From a virus, in IMG/VR virus record IMGVR_UViG_3300037189_001796, positions 1 to 41,193 of that record: a DNA stretch of 41,193 nucleotides, one strand, 5' to 3'. Under the pieces are notes generated by a model. The model had not been told where the DNA came from, made no database searches, and saw only the letters and a list, made by a program, of their open reading frames with translations. A program made the position numbers and the translations under genes. Of the stretch, positions 1 through 6,706 are shown piece by piece (position 1 is the stretch's first letter; the number at the start of each line of letters is the position of its first letter).

Positions 1-729
1 AAACGGTTACAGTCTGGTTATTACGATCTTTCTAAACCAAACTCAGATCGTAGGGCAAATTTAACCCGTGCTCTTGGTTCTGATCCCGGTACTGCTGCTT
101 GGAATCCTTTTAAAAGTAAGCCCAATCCTAGCGATCCTAAGCCAGGTACCGTAGGTCCCCCTACCCCTAAGAACAATCTTGCAACAAGCGTAAAAGGTCG
201 CCCTGTAGGACAGCAAGCTGTTAAGGGTGGTAAAGCTGTTGCATGGGATGGTTACAAATGGACCCTGTCCAAGAGTGTCGGACAAAGTGCTGTAGCTAAA
301 GCTCCTTCTGCTCCCAAACTCCCAGCTGCAACTTCTACTGCATCTGCTAACACTGCAAGTTCTACCCGCAGAACGGGCAGCGCTTCCATGCGTTCCCCTG
401 TGCGTTCCTCTTCTCCTTCTAAGCCTGCGACTCCAGAAGTCAAGCAGTCCAAGGATATGAATGAGAACTACCGGATCTGGGCTGCAGCTAACAGCAAGTT
501 GGCTGACAAAGTCAAAAAAGGACAAGCCGGTTACAACGCTATCAGCAAAGATGCTGTAGCTGGCATGGGTCCTGTCCGTGACTCTGCTTCCTACAAGCCC
601 AGTGTCTCTAGCTCTGATACTGCTAGCACTCCTAACAAAGACGCCCTCAAGACACAGTCTGGAACTGCTAAGAACTTCCGTACTGATGTTGCTCTCCTAG
701 ATAAAAAGAAGAAGAAAGTAAATGGCTAA
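1..729 (+). CDS. 5'-truncated Pro/Ser/Thr-rich phage protein
   Basis: Frame 1 is open from the first base to TAA at 727-729, giving 242 residues with no convincing start, so the gene begins upstream of the window. An internal ATG at 388 exists, but the preceding 129 codons look equally coding. The protein is rich in Ala, Ser, Thr, Pro and Lys, looks disordered, carries one aromatic patch (WDGYKWTLSKS, about residues 82-92) and ends in a lysine run (LLDKKKKKVNG). It overlaps the next gene by 8 nt and lies two genes before the large terminase, where T7 keeps its holin and small terminase; no resemblance to either is visible. Function unknown; a structural or packaging accessory role is only an inference. 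Confidence 0.7.
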   Translation, partial: KRLQSGYYDLSKPNSDRRANLTRALGSDPGTAAWNPFKSKPNPSDPKPGTVGPPTPKNNLATSVKGRPVGQQAVKGGKAVAWDGYKWTLSKSVGQSAVAKAPSAPKLPAATSTASANTASSTRRTGSASMRSPVRSSSPSKPATPEVKQSKDMNENYRIWAAANSKLADKVKKGQAGYNAISKDAVAGMGPVRDSASYKPSVSSSDTASTPNKDALKTQSGTAKNFRTDVALLDKKKKKVNG

Positions 730-1393
730 CAAGAAACCGCTAACACTGGGTAAAGGTACTCCCAATACTCCTGCCCCTCAACGTAATCCTAACGGTCGTA
801 GACCCAGCAGCACAAAACCTAGCCAATCTGGCCTAGTCCGCTCAGCACAAAAAACCACGTCTAGTGGGATTACTGAGCGTCCTGATGGCCGCGCTCAAAG
901 TGAAGGTCGCAGTGGTCGTCAATCCATCTCCAAAGCCACCGTCTCTAACAGTGGCCAAGGTGTGACTCCTGGATCTGCCGGTGGTCGTGTCACCACTGGT
1001 CAAGGTCGGCAACGGGTTGTCCTTCCCCCCGTACCTCCCAAGCCCAAACCTACCTACACGGGTACCACCAACACCATTCGTGCCACTGGTGGTAACAGCA
1101 GAGACGCCAAGATCAACCGTCTGTCTGCTCAGACGGCACCAATGACAGGCAACAGCCCTCTTGGTCCTCAACCTAAACCCAAACCTACGGCTGCTAGCAA
1201 CCTAGCTAAGTCCCAACAGATGCTCCGGAATCAAATGGGACCTGTTGCCTCTGCATTGGGTGGAATTAAGAGCCTGGGTATGCAAGCTATTGCTGAATCC
1301 GTTGCTCCACGTCCTACGGCTAACCAAGATGTGGCCTATAACCAAAAGAAAGTAGCTGACGTTCTCAAGATGAAGAAGAAGCGTACAGCTTAA
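722..1393 (+). CDS. Basic, disordered Pro/Gly/Ser-rich protein
   Basis: A 223-residue protein starting at ATG 722, inside the last codons of the previous gene, and ending at TAA 1391-1393 just before a strong terminator. It has many Arg/Lys, Pro, Gly and Thr residues (for example PPVPPKPKPTYTGTTN), little predicted order and a basic tail (KMKKKRTA). The two adjacent genes share this composition and overlap by 8 nt, so they are probably co-translated. The location upstream of the large terminase fits a packaging or virion accessory protein, but no domain is recognisable. A small terminase subunit is possible by position only; the sequence does not show the expected helical DNA-binding domain. 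Confidence 0.75.
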   Translation: MANKKPLTLGKGTPNTPAPQRNPNGRRPSSTKPSQSGLVRSAQKTTSSGITERPDGRAQSEGRSGRQSISKATVSNSGQGVTPGSAGGRVTTGQGRQRVVLPPVPPKPKPTYTGTTNTIRATGGNSRDAKINRLSAQTAPMTGNSPLGPQPKPKPTAASNLAKSQQMLRNQMGPVASALGGIKSLGMQAIAESVAPRPTANQDVAYNQKKVADVLKMKKKRTA

Positions 1394-1405
1394 CGTTCTC
1401 TAATT

Positions 1406-1446
1406 GACCCCTAGGAGCCCCTACAAGAGGCCTCTGGGGGTCTTTC
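1406..1446 (+). terminator. Intrinsic terminator before terL
   Basis: A near-perfect 14-bp stem (1406-1419 with 1429-1442, one mismatch and two wobble pairs) with a 9-nt loop, followed by the U-rich tract TCTTTCTATA. It separates the disordered-protein genes from the terminase gene, which starts 14 nt later. It could attenuate late transcription or act as an RNA-processing hairpin. Confidence 0.75.
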
Positions 1447-1459
1447 TATATATTCCCCT

Positions 1460-3193
1460 ATGAGCGATACTTTACAGGCCTTAAAGGACGATTTTAAGCT
1501 ATTCCTTCAAGCCCTTTGGAATCAACTGGAGCTACCTTCCCCCACCCGTGCTCAGTATTCCATCGCAGACTACCTTCAACACGGTCCTAAACGCTTACAG
1601 ATCCAAGCATTCCGTGGTGTTGGTAAGTCCTGGATTACAGGAGCCTTTGTTCTCTGGACTCTTTTCAATAATAATGAAAAGAAGATCATGATTATCTCAG
1701 CCTCGAAGGAACGGGCAGACAACATGTCCATCTTCCTGCAAAAGCTGATCATTGAGACCCCTTGGCTCTGTCACATGAGACCCAAAGATGACTCCTCAAG
1801 GTGGTCACGGATCTCGTTTGACATTAACTGTCCCCCTCACCAGGCACCATCCGTCAAAAGTGTGGGTATTACCGGTCAGCTTACCGGTAGCCGGGCAGAC
1901 CTCATGATTCTGGATGACATCGAAGTTCCTGGTAACTCCATGACTGAGATGATGCGTGAGAAGCTCCTTCAACTCTGTACAGAAGCTGAATCAATTCTCA
2001 CCCCCAAGAAAGACTCCAGGATCATGTACCTGGGGACTCCACAGACCACCTTTACCATCTATCGCAAACTAGCTGAACGGAACTACCGTCCCTTTGTCTG
2101 GCCTGCACGGTATCCCCGTGATTTGGCTAACTATGAAGGGCTTATCGCTCCCCAGCTCCAATCAGACATCGACAACGGTGCAGAGAAGTGGGAAGTTACC
2201 GATCCAGACCGCTTCTCCGGTGATGATCTGCTGGAACGGGAAGCAGCCATGGGTCGTAGCAACTTCATGCTTCAGTTCATGCTGGATACCAGCCTGTCTG
2301 ACGCTGAGAAGTTCCCCCTTAAGTTCTCTGATCTGGTTATTACAAGTGTTAACCCGACTCAAGCGCCAGATGCTGTGGTGTGGTGCTCTGATCCTCGTAA
2401 TGTGCTCAAAGATTTGCCTACGGTGGGCCTCCCAGGTGATTACTTCTATTCACCAATGCAACTCCAAGGTGAATGGACCCCCTACACGGAAAGTATCTGC
2501 TTTGTAGACCCCTCTGGACGCGGTACAGACGAGACAGCAGCTACCTATATGATGCAAAAGAATGGCTTCCTTTACGTCCCAGAGATACGGGCCTACAAAG
2601 ATGGCTATTCAGACACCACTCTCCTTGACATCCTTCGTGGTTGTAAGAAGTTTAACGTTACCAAACTGATCATTGAGTCTAACTTTGGTGACGGTATCGT
2701 CATGGAACTGTTCAAGAAACACCTCCAACAGACCAAACAAGCCATCGACGTCGAAGAAGTCCGTGCCAACGTCCGTAAAGAAGACCGCATCATTGACTCC
2801 CTAGAGCCTGTCATGAACCAACACCGCCTCATCATTGATCGACAGGTGGTGGAATGGGACTACAAATCCAACCCGGATGCAGCCCCAGAAGAACGCATCC
2901 TCTACATGCTCTTCTACCAGATGTCTCGCATGTGCAGAGAGAAGGGTGCCGTTAAACACGACGACAGATTGGACTCCCTAGCAGGTGCTGTTAAATACTT
3001 TACTGATGCCCTCTCCATCTCAGCCTATGAAACCGTCAAACTCCGTAAGCAGGAAGACTGGCAAGACATCCTCGATACCTGGCTAGATGACCCCCAACAG
3101 GCTGCTAACCATATGGTCTTAGGGTTTGACCTAGGCCAACGTCAGAAGGCTCGTGGAGGCTCCCAAAGACACAAGATTCCTACCTGGAACTAA
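1460..3193 (+). CDS. terL: Terminase large subunit (T7 gp19-like)
   Basis: The motor and nuclease that packages phage DNA into the procapsid through the portal. The 577-residue length matches T7 gp19 (586). The N-terminal ATPase has a Walker A motif FRGVGKSW at about residues 51-58 and a Walker B motif LMILDDIE at about 148-155. The C-terminal RNase H-like nuclease shows FVDPSGRGTDETA near residue 347 and a late acidic motif DSLAGAVKYF near 500. Start is ATG 1460 directly after the terminator; no strong Shine-Dalgarno is visible. In T7-type maps this gene sits next to the right genome end, and here it is followed by a promoter-like site and inverted repeats. Confidence 0.97.
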   Translation: MSDTLQALKDDFKLFLQALWNQLELPSPTRAQYSIADYLQHGPKRLQIQAFRGVGKSWITGAFVLWTLFNNNEKKIMIISASKERADNMSIFLQKLIIETPWLCHMRPKDDSSRWSRISFDINCPPHQAPSVKSVGITGQLTGSRADLMILDDIEVPGNSMTEMMREKLLQLCTEAESILTPKKDSRIMYLGTPQTTFTIYRKLAERNYRPFVWPARYPRDLANYEGLIAPQLQSDIDNGAEKWEVTDPDRFSGDDLLEREAAMGRSNFMLQFMLDTSLSDAEKFPLKFSDLVITSVNPTQAPDAVVWCSDPRNVLKDLPTVGLPGDYFYSPMQLQGEWTPYTESICFVDPSGRGTDETAATYMMQKNGFLYVPEIRAYKDGYSDTTLLDILRGCKKFNVTKLIIESNFGDGIVMELFKKHLQQTKQAIDVEEVRANVRKEDRIIDSLEPVMNQHRLIIDRQVVEWDYKSNPDAAPEERILYMLFYQMSRMCREKGAVKHDDRLDSLAGAVKYFTDALSISAYETVKLRKQEDWQDILDTWLDDPQQAANHMVLGFDLGQRQKARGGSQRHKIPTWN

Positions 3194-3238
3194 TCTAACG
3201 TGATCGTTGAAACCTGTTCCAGGAGAATGGGTTTGAGT

Positions 3239-3257
3239 AAGTGGGGTGTATACAGGG
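3239..3257 (+). promoter_or_regulatory. Candidate phage-RNAP promoter, copy 1
   Basis: The 19-mer AAGTGGGGTGTATACAGGG occurs here, 46 nt after terL, and again exactly at 9721-9739. The layout (palindromic TGTATACA, then GGG and a purine-rich stretch GAAGGAAAGG) resembles T7-family promoters, where an A/T-rich element ends in A immediately before +1 GGG. By position it would correspond to T7 phiOR, the promoter near the right end used in replication and packaging. This is inference; only two copies were seen by eye. Confidence 0.5.
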
Positions 3258-3275
3258 GAAGGAAAGGCCCATAGG

Positions 3276-3360
3276 GGGGAAGACACTCTCATTGACTGGC
3301 GTCAATAAGACCAATCTTCCCCTTTACTGATGTCCTAAGCGAAGCGTGTGAAGGGACATC
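3276..3360 (+). other. Two strong inverted repeats after terL
   Basis: The first hairpin pairs GGGGAAGA (3276-3283) with TCTTCCCC (3315-3322) and contains an inner perfect stem ATTGAC/GTCAAT (3291-3296, 3301-3306) with a 4-nt loop. A short T run follows, so weak termination is possible. The second pairs GATGTCC (3329-3335) with GGACATC (3354-3360). The location between terL and the early region is where a T7-type genome end or concatemer-processing site would lie. The remainder of 3194-3436 holds no supportable gene. Confidence 0.55.
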
Positions 3361-3436
3361 CCTCATAAAGACACAATTTCCAACTCCCTCTTAACTCAAC
3401 AGGGTTCTAACCAGTACTGGATCCCGTGAAACCCAA

Positions 3437-3832
3437 TTGAACCGCCAAGGCCAACACGGAGCGACACGTAGTGGAGCGGAGTCTGAACAATCCTATTACT
3501 ACTTATCCTACTGTATGGAGTACAAGTATGAAGGTAATACTAATGATACCTACATTAGTTATTTCCGTAACAGAGAAGGTCCTAATGGTATCCTAGTCTA
3601 TTACAAGAATGTAAGTAGATTCGTTACCACCAGTAAAGGACTTAGAGATGTCTTTGGTCCTGCACGGTACACCGACAGTGTCAAGCTGGCATCGAAATGG
3701 TGTGATGACATGATTGAAAAGTATGACTCAGTAGCAGCTGAGGTTACCCATGATCAGATTGTTAAAGACGGCTTTGGTCCAGAAGCTCATCAGGATGTAG
3801 ACCCCACAGCTAATACAAGAATGGTTGTCTGA
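3437..3832 (+). CDS. Hypothetical protein, 131 aa
   Basis: An open frame of 131 codons from TTG 3437 to TGA 3830-3832. The first 26 codons (from TTG) look compositionally odd and repeat-like, so ATG 3515, giving 105 residues starting MEYKYEG, is an equally good or better start. The protein is rich in Tyr, Asp and Asn, including YFRNREGPNGILVYYKN, with no recognisable domain. It overlaps the next gene by one base (TGATG), which suggests coupled translation. Placed just inside the probable genome end, it may be an early, host-directed protein, but nothing in the sequence proves that. Confidence 0.6.
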   Translation: MNRQGQHGATRSGAESEQSYYYLSYCMEYKYEGNTNDTYISYFRNREGPNGILVYYKNVSRFVTTSKGLRDVFGPARYTDSVKLASKWCDDMIEKYDSVAAEVTHDQIVKDGFGPEAHQDVDPTANTRMVV

Positions 3833-4143
3833 TGGTTACCCTTAAACTTAATACCTTTAAAGAACTCTATAAACTCCTTAAGTCCAAGAACTCTGGGTTT
3901 AATAAAGGTCTACTTGTTATCCTTATTCTCATTGAATCCTGGTATGTTGGTCAGACTAAGTCCAATCCGGTTGATGAGAAGGTCATTGAATTCCAGACTA
4001 AAGAAGCTGTTGATGCAGCTATCAGTGAGTATGAGGCTCAAGAGGACTTACCTGATAATGCACCCATTTACTCTGAATCCTTGGGTGGTGAGATGAGGTT
4101 GACTGCACCTTGGTACCAGGAAAAAAATGACAAAAATGTCTGA
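3832..4143 (+). CDS. Hypothetical protein with hydrophobic segment, 103 aa
   Basis: Starts at ATG 3832 on the stop of the previous gene and ends at TGA 4141-4143. The N-terminal part is basic, followed by a short hydrophobic stretch (GLLVILILIESWYVG, about residues 26-40), then an acidic half with EYEAQEDLPDNAP. The hydrophobic stretch contains a Glu, so a transmembrane segment is uncertain. No known family is recognised. It forms a two-gene unit with its upstream neighbour and is followed by a long structured non-coding region. Confidence 0.6.
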   Translation: MVTLKLNTFKELYKLLKSKNSGFNKGLLVILILIESWYVGQTKSNPVDEKVIEFQTKEAVDAAISEYEAQEDLPDNAPIYSESLGGEMRLTAPWYQEKNDKNV

Positions 4144-4144
4144 A

Positions 4145-4460
4145 GTCCCTTATCGTATGCCCAGGGACGCAGCTACCCCCGGTAGGGTGTACTTAGTGGG
4201 CCTATATGTCGCCCCTAAGTAACAATTAGGCCACGCTAGATGTACAGTCTTATCGTCCAAGCTGGGTTGCTGCACTATGCAGTGTTCTCCAGCATTCTCA
4301 ATTACTATTGCTATTGAGAGTCATTCTCAAATGATCTGTCTGGGCTTCGGATTGTTTGCATATATAGATCGCGCGCGGTTCCTTTATTCTGTGCACCAGT
4401 GGGAATTGTGTTCATTTGTAAACACAGTGTGCGGATGGCTGCACTGTGCCCACTAAGCGT
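4145..4460 (+). other. Highly structured non-coding region
   Basis: Most of a 555-nt stretch without a gene (4144-4698). Hairpins visible by eye: GTCCCT/AGGGAC (4145-4168); CTACC/GGTAG (about 4173-4185); TACTTAG plus GGGC with GCCC plus CTAAGTA (4190-4221, about 11 bp with one bulge); nested GCTGG/CCAGC and CTGCA/TGCAG (4261-4293); TCTCAAT/ATTGAGA (4296-4319); TGTGTT/AACACA (4407-4426); CACAGTG/CACTGTG (4423-4448). None is followed by a good T run. Candidates are an untranslated RNA, a genome-end region or a leader with regulatory folds. No convincing host-type -35/-10 pair was found. Confidence 0.5.
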
Positions 4461-4613
4461 GGTAGTGTTGCTGCACAAGCGAAGGGGAGCTGGAACGACA
4501 CCAGCCAAACCCTCGCTTCAGGCCTAGGCTTAAAGCCAACCGCCGCACGCTTTGAACCTTGACAACTGAATAAAAACCTTGTTCACTTGGCTTTATAGCT
4601 ACGACAACTAAAC

Positions 4614-4663
4614 GGTAGGCATCACTTATAGCGCGATGCTTGGGTTCAAAACCCTTGCCTACC
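4614..4663 (+). other. 50-nt tRNA-like three-way fold
   Basis: GGTAGGC (4614-4620) pairs perfectly with GCCTACC (4657-4663). Inside are GCATC/GATGC (4619-4623, 4635-4639) and a T-arm-like hairpin GGG-TTCAAAA-CCC (4642-4654). A closing 7-bp stem plus a TTCAAAA loop mimics tRNA acceptor and T arms, but 50 nt is too short for a tRNA, and no D arm or anticodon arm of normal size is present. It could be a leader fold for the gene at 4699 or a decayed tRNA. Confidence 0.4.
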
Positions 4664-4667
4664 TATT

Positions 4668-4693
4668 GCTTCCTAATGAGGGAAGCATTCTTT
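4668..4693 (+). terminator. Hairpin with T-rich tail before 4699
   Basis: GCTTCC (4668-4673) pairs with GGAAGC (4681-4686) around the 7-nt loop TAATGAG and is followed by ATTCTTT. It lies 5 nt after the tRNA-like fold and 12 nt before an ATG, so it may attenuate transcription into the first gene of the small-gene block. Confidence 0.45.
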
Positions 4694-4698
4694 AAACC

Positions 4699-4941
4699 AT
4701 GGCCACGCTTTACATTCCTGAGACTGTAAGCCTACGGTTTACATTGTCTGAAGAATGCCCCATTGAAGAATATTTAATGGATGGCATAGTTAGTGAGTAC
4801 TTTCCACAAGATGACGGCACTAATCAAGTAATTATCAAGGACGTAGATTTAGCGTTACTTGATAATCTAAACCCTGACGAGTTAGCTGAATTCTTTGGAC
4901 TCGATACCGAGTTTATCGAAGCGGTTGAATGTTTATCTTAA
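4699..4941 (+). CDS. Acidic hypothetical protein, 80 aa
   Basis: ATG 4699 to TAA 4939-4941. The protein is strongly acidic, with many Asp and Glu, including DVDLALLDNLNPDELAEFFG and a Glu-rich C-terminus. No domain is recognised. Small acidic proteins encoded early by T7-like phages often act as DNA mimics or inhibitors of host enzymes; that is only a suggestion from composition and position. It is preceded by the hairpin and tRNA-like leader at 4614-4693 and has no clear Shine-Dalgarno. Confidence 0.65.
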   Translation: MATLYIPETVSLRFTLSEECPIEEYLMDGIVSEYFPQDDGTNQVIIKDVDLALLDNLNPDELAEFFGLDTEFIEAVECLS

Positions 4942-4978
4942 TTGACTATCTCTTCACAATCACCAAAGGAGTCAACCA

Positions 4979-5734
4979 ATGGCTAAGTCTAAGCTCACTG
5001 TTTCAGCTAAACCCAGAGTTAAAGCTAAAGCTAAACACAAGGGGTATGTAATCGACAGAGGATTCAGTCCCATTGATAACAAACCTTACGTTGCCATTGC
5101 TACAGTTAATTGCTCTAATCGCAAGACTGGCAATATGGTCCAGGTTTGGATCATGCGGGAAGATATCAACCCAGTGGAAGCAATTGCTACGGGTGATGAT
5201 GTCAGCATTTGTGGCACCTGTCCACATAGAAAGAATGCTAAGGGTGAACGGTCTTGCTACGTTAACGTAGGCCAGGCTCCCAATAGTGTTTGGAAGACCT
5301 ATAAGCGTGGCGGTTATTCTACAGACCACAGCTACAACGACCTAGCAGCTATTTTTAAGGGACGTAAGATTCGCTGGGGAGCATATGGTGACCCTGCGAT
5401 TATTGATCCCGGTGTTGTTATTACCTTGAATAAGTATGCAGCTGGGCATACTGGCTACACTCACATGTGGTCTTTAGATCATGCTCAAGAATTCAAGGGT
5501 TTGTATCAAGCAAGCTGTGATTCTCTCAAAGATTATATCGAAGCCTCAAGTATGGGCTGGAAAACATTCCAAGTAACTAGCAAGAATGCTACGTTAAAGA
5601 ATGCGATTCTTTGCCCAGCTACAAGAGAAAATAGCAAAACACAATGCATAACTTGCACCCTATGTGATGGCAACACTAAGGACGTGTATGTGCAAGCTCA
5701 TGGATCTGGGGCAAAGTATGTAGCCTATGCCTAG
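4979..5734 (+). CDS. Conserved phage protein with Cys clusters (DUF7227-like)
   Basis: A 251-residue protein with a basic N-terminus and a sequence I recall as a widespread phage family of unknown function. Conserved-looking stretches are REDINPVEAI, SICGTCPHRK, RSCYVNVGQAPNSVWK, GAYGDPAII, HTGYTHMW and, near the C-terminus, a second Cys group (ILCPATRE and CITCTLCDG). Paired CxxC-type clusters suggest metal or Fe-S binding, which the sequence does not prove. A strong AAAGGAG lies 7-13 nt before ATG 4979, within the leader motif shared by several genes here. A hairpin terminator follows. The DUF number is from memory; the family resemblance is the firmer claim. Confidence 0.85.
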   Translation: MAKSKLTVSAKPRVKAKAKHKGYVIDRGFSPIDNKPYVAIATVNCSNRKTGNMVQVWIMREDINPVEAIATGDDVSICGTCPHRKNAKGERSCYVNVGQAPNSVWKTYKRGGYSTDHSYNDLAAIFKGRKIRWGAYGDPAIIDPGVVITLNKYAAGHTGYTHMWSLDHAQEFKGLYQASCDSLKDYIEASSMGWKTFQVTSKNATLKNAILCPATRENSKTQCITCTLCDGNTKDVYVQAHGSGAKYVAYA

Positions 5735-5748
5735 CTTATACACTAAGC

Positions 5749-5783
5749 AAGGATCATCGCCTTTGATGGTCCTTCTCTTTTTT
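5749..5783 (+). terminator. Intrinsic terminator after the 251-aa gene
   Basis: AAGGATCATC (5749-5758) pairs with GATGGTCCTT (5765-5774), a 10-bp stem with one wobble pair and a 6-nt loop, followed by CTCTTTTTT. It is a classic Rho-independent terminator, directly followed by the CACAAGGA leader of the next gene. Confidence 0.85.
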
Positions 5784-5819
5784 ATTCTTTCACCATCACC
5801 ACAAGGACGTACCCATTGT

Positions 5820-5936
5820 ATGAAACTCAACGCCATCATCTTAACAGCTAGCTTATCTCTTTTTGTCTTGGGATTCTTTATCTCACCCAGTGCTAGCAAA
5901 GTCAATCAAGCAACGTGTTCAACACAAGTTAACTAA
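5820..5936 (+). CDS. Small single-span membrane or secreted protein, 38 aa
   Basis: ATG 5820 is preceded by the leader ATCACCACAAGGAC that recurs before other genes of this block, which decides this start over an upstream in-frame codon at 5727. The peptide MKLNAIILTASLSLFVLGFF is a basic start plus a hydrophobic helix, followed by a short polar tail with one Cys. It could be a tiny inner-membrane protein or a signal peptide remnant. A holin role cannot be excluded but is not indicated by position. No family recognised. Confidence 0.5.
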   Translation: MKLNAIILTASLSLFVLGFFISPSASKVNQATCSTQVN

Positions 5937-5950
5937 CCAAGGATTCAATC

Positions 5951-6121
5951 ATGCCTGCTAAAAAGTTTGGTTTTGTTAAACCAGTTAGGATAACAATCAC
6001 GGTGCCTAATCGTGTCTTCGATATGTTAGAGAAACAAAGTTACATTCAGGGACGCAGTATGTCTAACTTGGCTGCTGTTAGTCTTGAAAAACAATTGCTT
6101 AGTGATTATGTCAACGCTTGA
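5951..6121 (+). CDS. Ribbon-helix-helix DNA-binding protein, 56 aa
   Basis: A 56-residue gene, ATG 5951 to TGA 6119-6121. After a basic start comes a beta strand VRITITVPNRVFDMLE, then helix one, a turn (QGRSMSN) and helix two (LAAVSLEKQLL): the pattern of CopG/Arc-type ribbon-helix-helix repressors, which bind operator DNA as dimers through the strand. The length is typical for the fold. CCAAGGATTC upstream can serve as ribosome binding site. The 3' end overlaps the next gene by 14 nt. It may regulate the surrounding early genes or the lysogeny decision; targets are unknown. Confidence 0.75.
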   Translation: MPAKKFGFVKPVRITITVPNRVFDMLEKQSYIQGRSMSNLAAVSLEKQLLSDYVNA

Positions 6122-6263
6122 TTCTTACTTTTGGAAAATGCTTGATGCTTACTTGGAGGACTATTTTGTTGACCATGAAAACACTAACGAAGGACTCACT
6201 GAGGAGGAAATCCAAGATCTAATGGAGAATCCTAATTGGACAGGATCGAGGTGTCACTACTGA
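6108..6263 (+). CDS. Small acidic protein, 51 aa
   Basis: ATG 6108 lies within the end of the ribbon-helix-helix gene, and the stop TGA 6261-6263 overlaps the next ATG (TGATG). The protein begins MSTLDSYFWKMLDAYLEDYF and continues acidic with LTEEEIQDLMENP. No family is recognised. The overlapping start and stop on both sides support translation as part of one unit 5951-6487. Confidence 0.5.
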   Translation: MSTLDSYFWKMLDAYLEDYFVDHENTNEGLTEEEIQDLMENPNWTGSRCHY

Positions 6264-6487
6264 TGAGCTTTAATGCAAACACTTTGTACAAGGCTGTGAA
6301 TCTAGATGATTTAGCAAATGAATGCATGGACGCAATCACTAAAAATAAAGTCTATGCAATCACTGATACTTGGGGGCATCTCCATAGCATCTACAATTCA
6401 CGGCAGGATGCACAAGCTAAAGTCCAAGAGTTTAACAAAGGTGACCCTGATGGGTATTGGACTATTGAAGAACACGGGTTGCGGTAA
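6263..6487 (+). CDS. Hypothetical protein, 74 aa
   Basis: ATG 6263 overlaps the preceding stop and is preferred to the in-frame TTG at 6236. The protein runs MSFNANTLYKAVNLDDLANE and ends DPDGYWTIEEHGLR. The segment KVYAITDTWGHLHSIYNSRQDAQAKVQEF looks like a small alpha/beta fold. No known domain. Its last codons are the left arm of the following terminator, so the unit 5951-6487 ends here. Confidence 0.6.
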   Translation: MSFNANTLYKAVNLDDLANECMDAITKNKVYAITDTWGHLHSIYNSRQDAQAKVQEFNKGDPDGYWTIEEHGLR

Positions 6488-6503
6488 TTCGCAGCCCTTT
6501 TTT
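6476..6503 (+). terminator. Intrinsic terminator overlapping a stop codon
   Basis: GGGTTGCG (6476-6483) pairs with CGCAGCCC (6490-6497), with one wobble pair and loop GTAATT, followed by six T. The stop codon of the 74-aa gene is in the hairpin. Confidence 0.85.
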
Positions 6504-6544
6504 ATTGCCCACAACCTTTCACAATCGTCACAAGGACTCACCTA

Positions 6545-6706
6545 ATGCTAACAACGTTTGAGGCTCAGTTCTTAACGCCTGAAAATAAGACAAGGACGTG
6601 GGTGATTCGTTCACAAACCTATGCTCAAGCGATTCTGGCTGCTAGGGGCTTGTCTGACCTAGAGGACGGCACGTTAATTCGCGTATTTAAGGAGTTAGAG
6701 TGGTAA
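6545..6706 (+). CDS. Small hypothetical protein, 53 aa
   Basis: ATG 6545 follows the leader TTCACAATCGTCACAAGGACTCACC, broken here as TTCACAATC, a 3-nt gap and CACAAGGAC, which is shared with genes at 4979 and 5820. The peptide MLTTFEAQFLTPENKTRTWV continues with IRSQTYAQAILAARGLSD and LEDGTLIRVFKELEW, a plausible small beta-alpha fold. The stop overlaps the next start (TAATG). No family recognised; the shared leader and coupling are the main support. Confidence 0.55.
   Translation: MLTTFEAQFLTPENKTRTWVIRSQTYAQAILAARGLSDLEDGTLIRVFKELEW

Noticed and set aside
842-1171. Minus-strand open frame of 109 codons
   Set aside because: Shadow of the Pro/Ser/Thr-rich gene on the + strand; Thr/Arg low complexity and no start signals.
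4559-4600. Host-type sigma70 promoter (TTGACA at 4559)
   Set aside because: No acceptable -10 hexamer at 16-18 nt spacing; the nearest TTTATA is about 27 nt away.
4614-4663. Complete tRNA gene
   Set aside because: Only 50 nt, with no D arm or normal anticodon arm; kept as a tRNA-like fold only.
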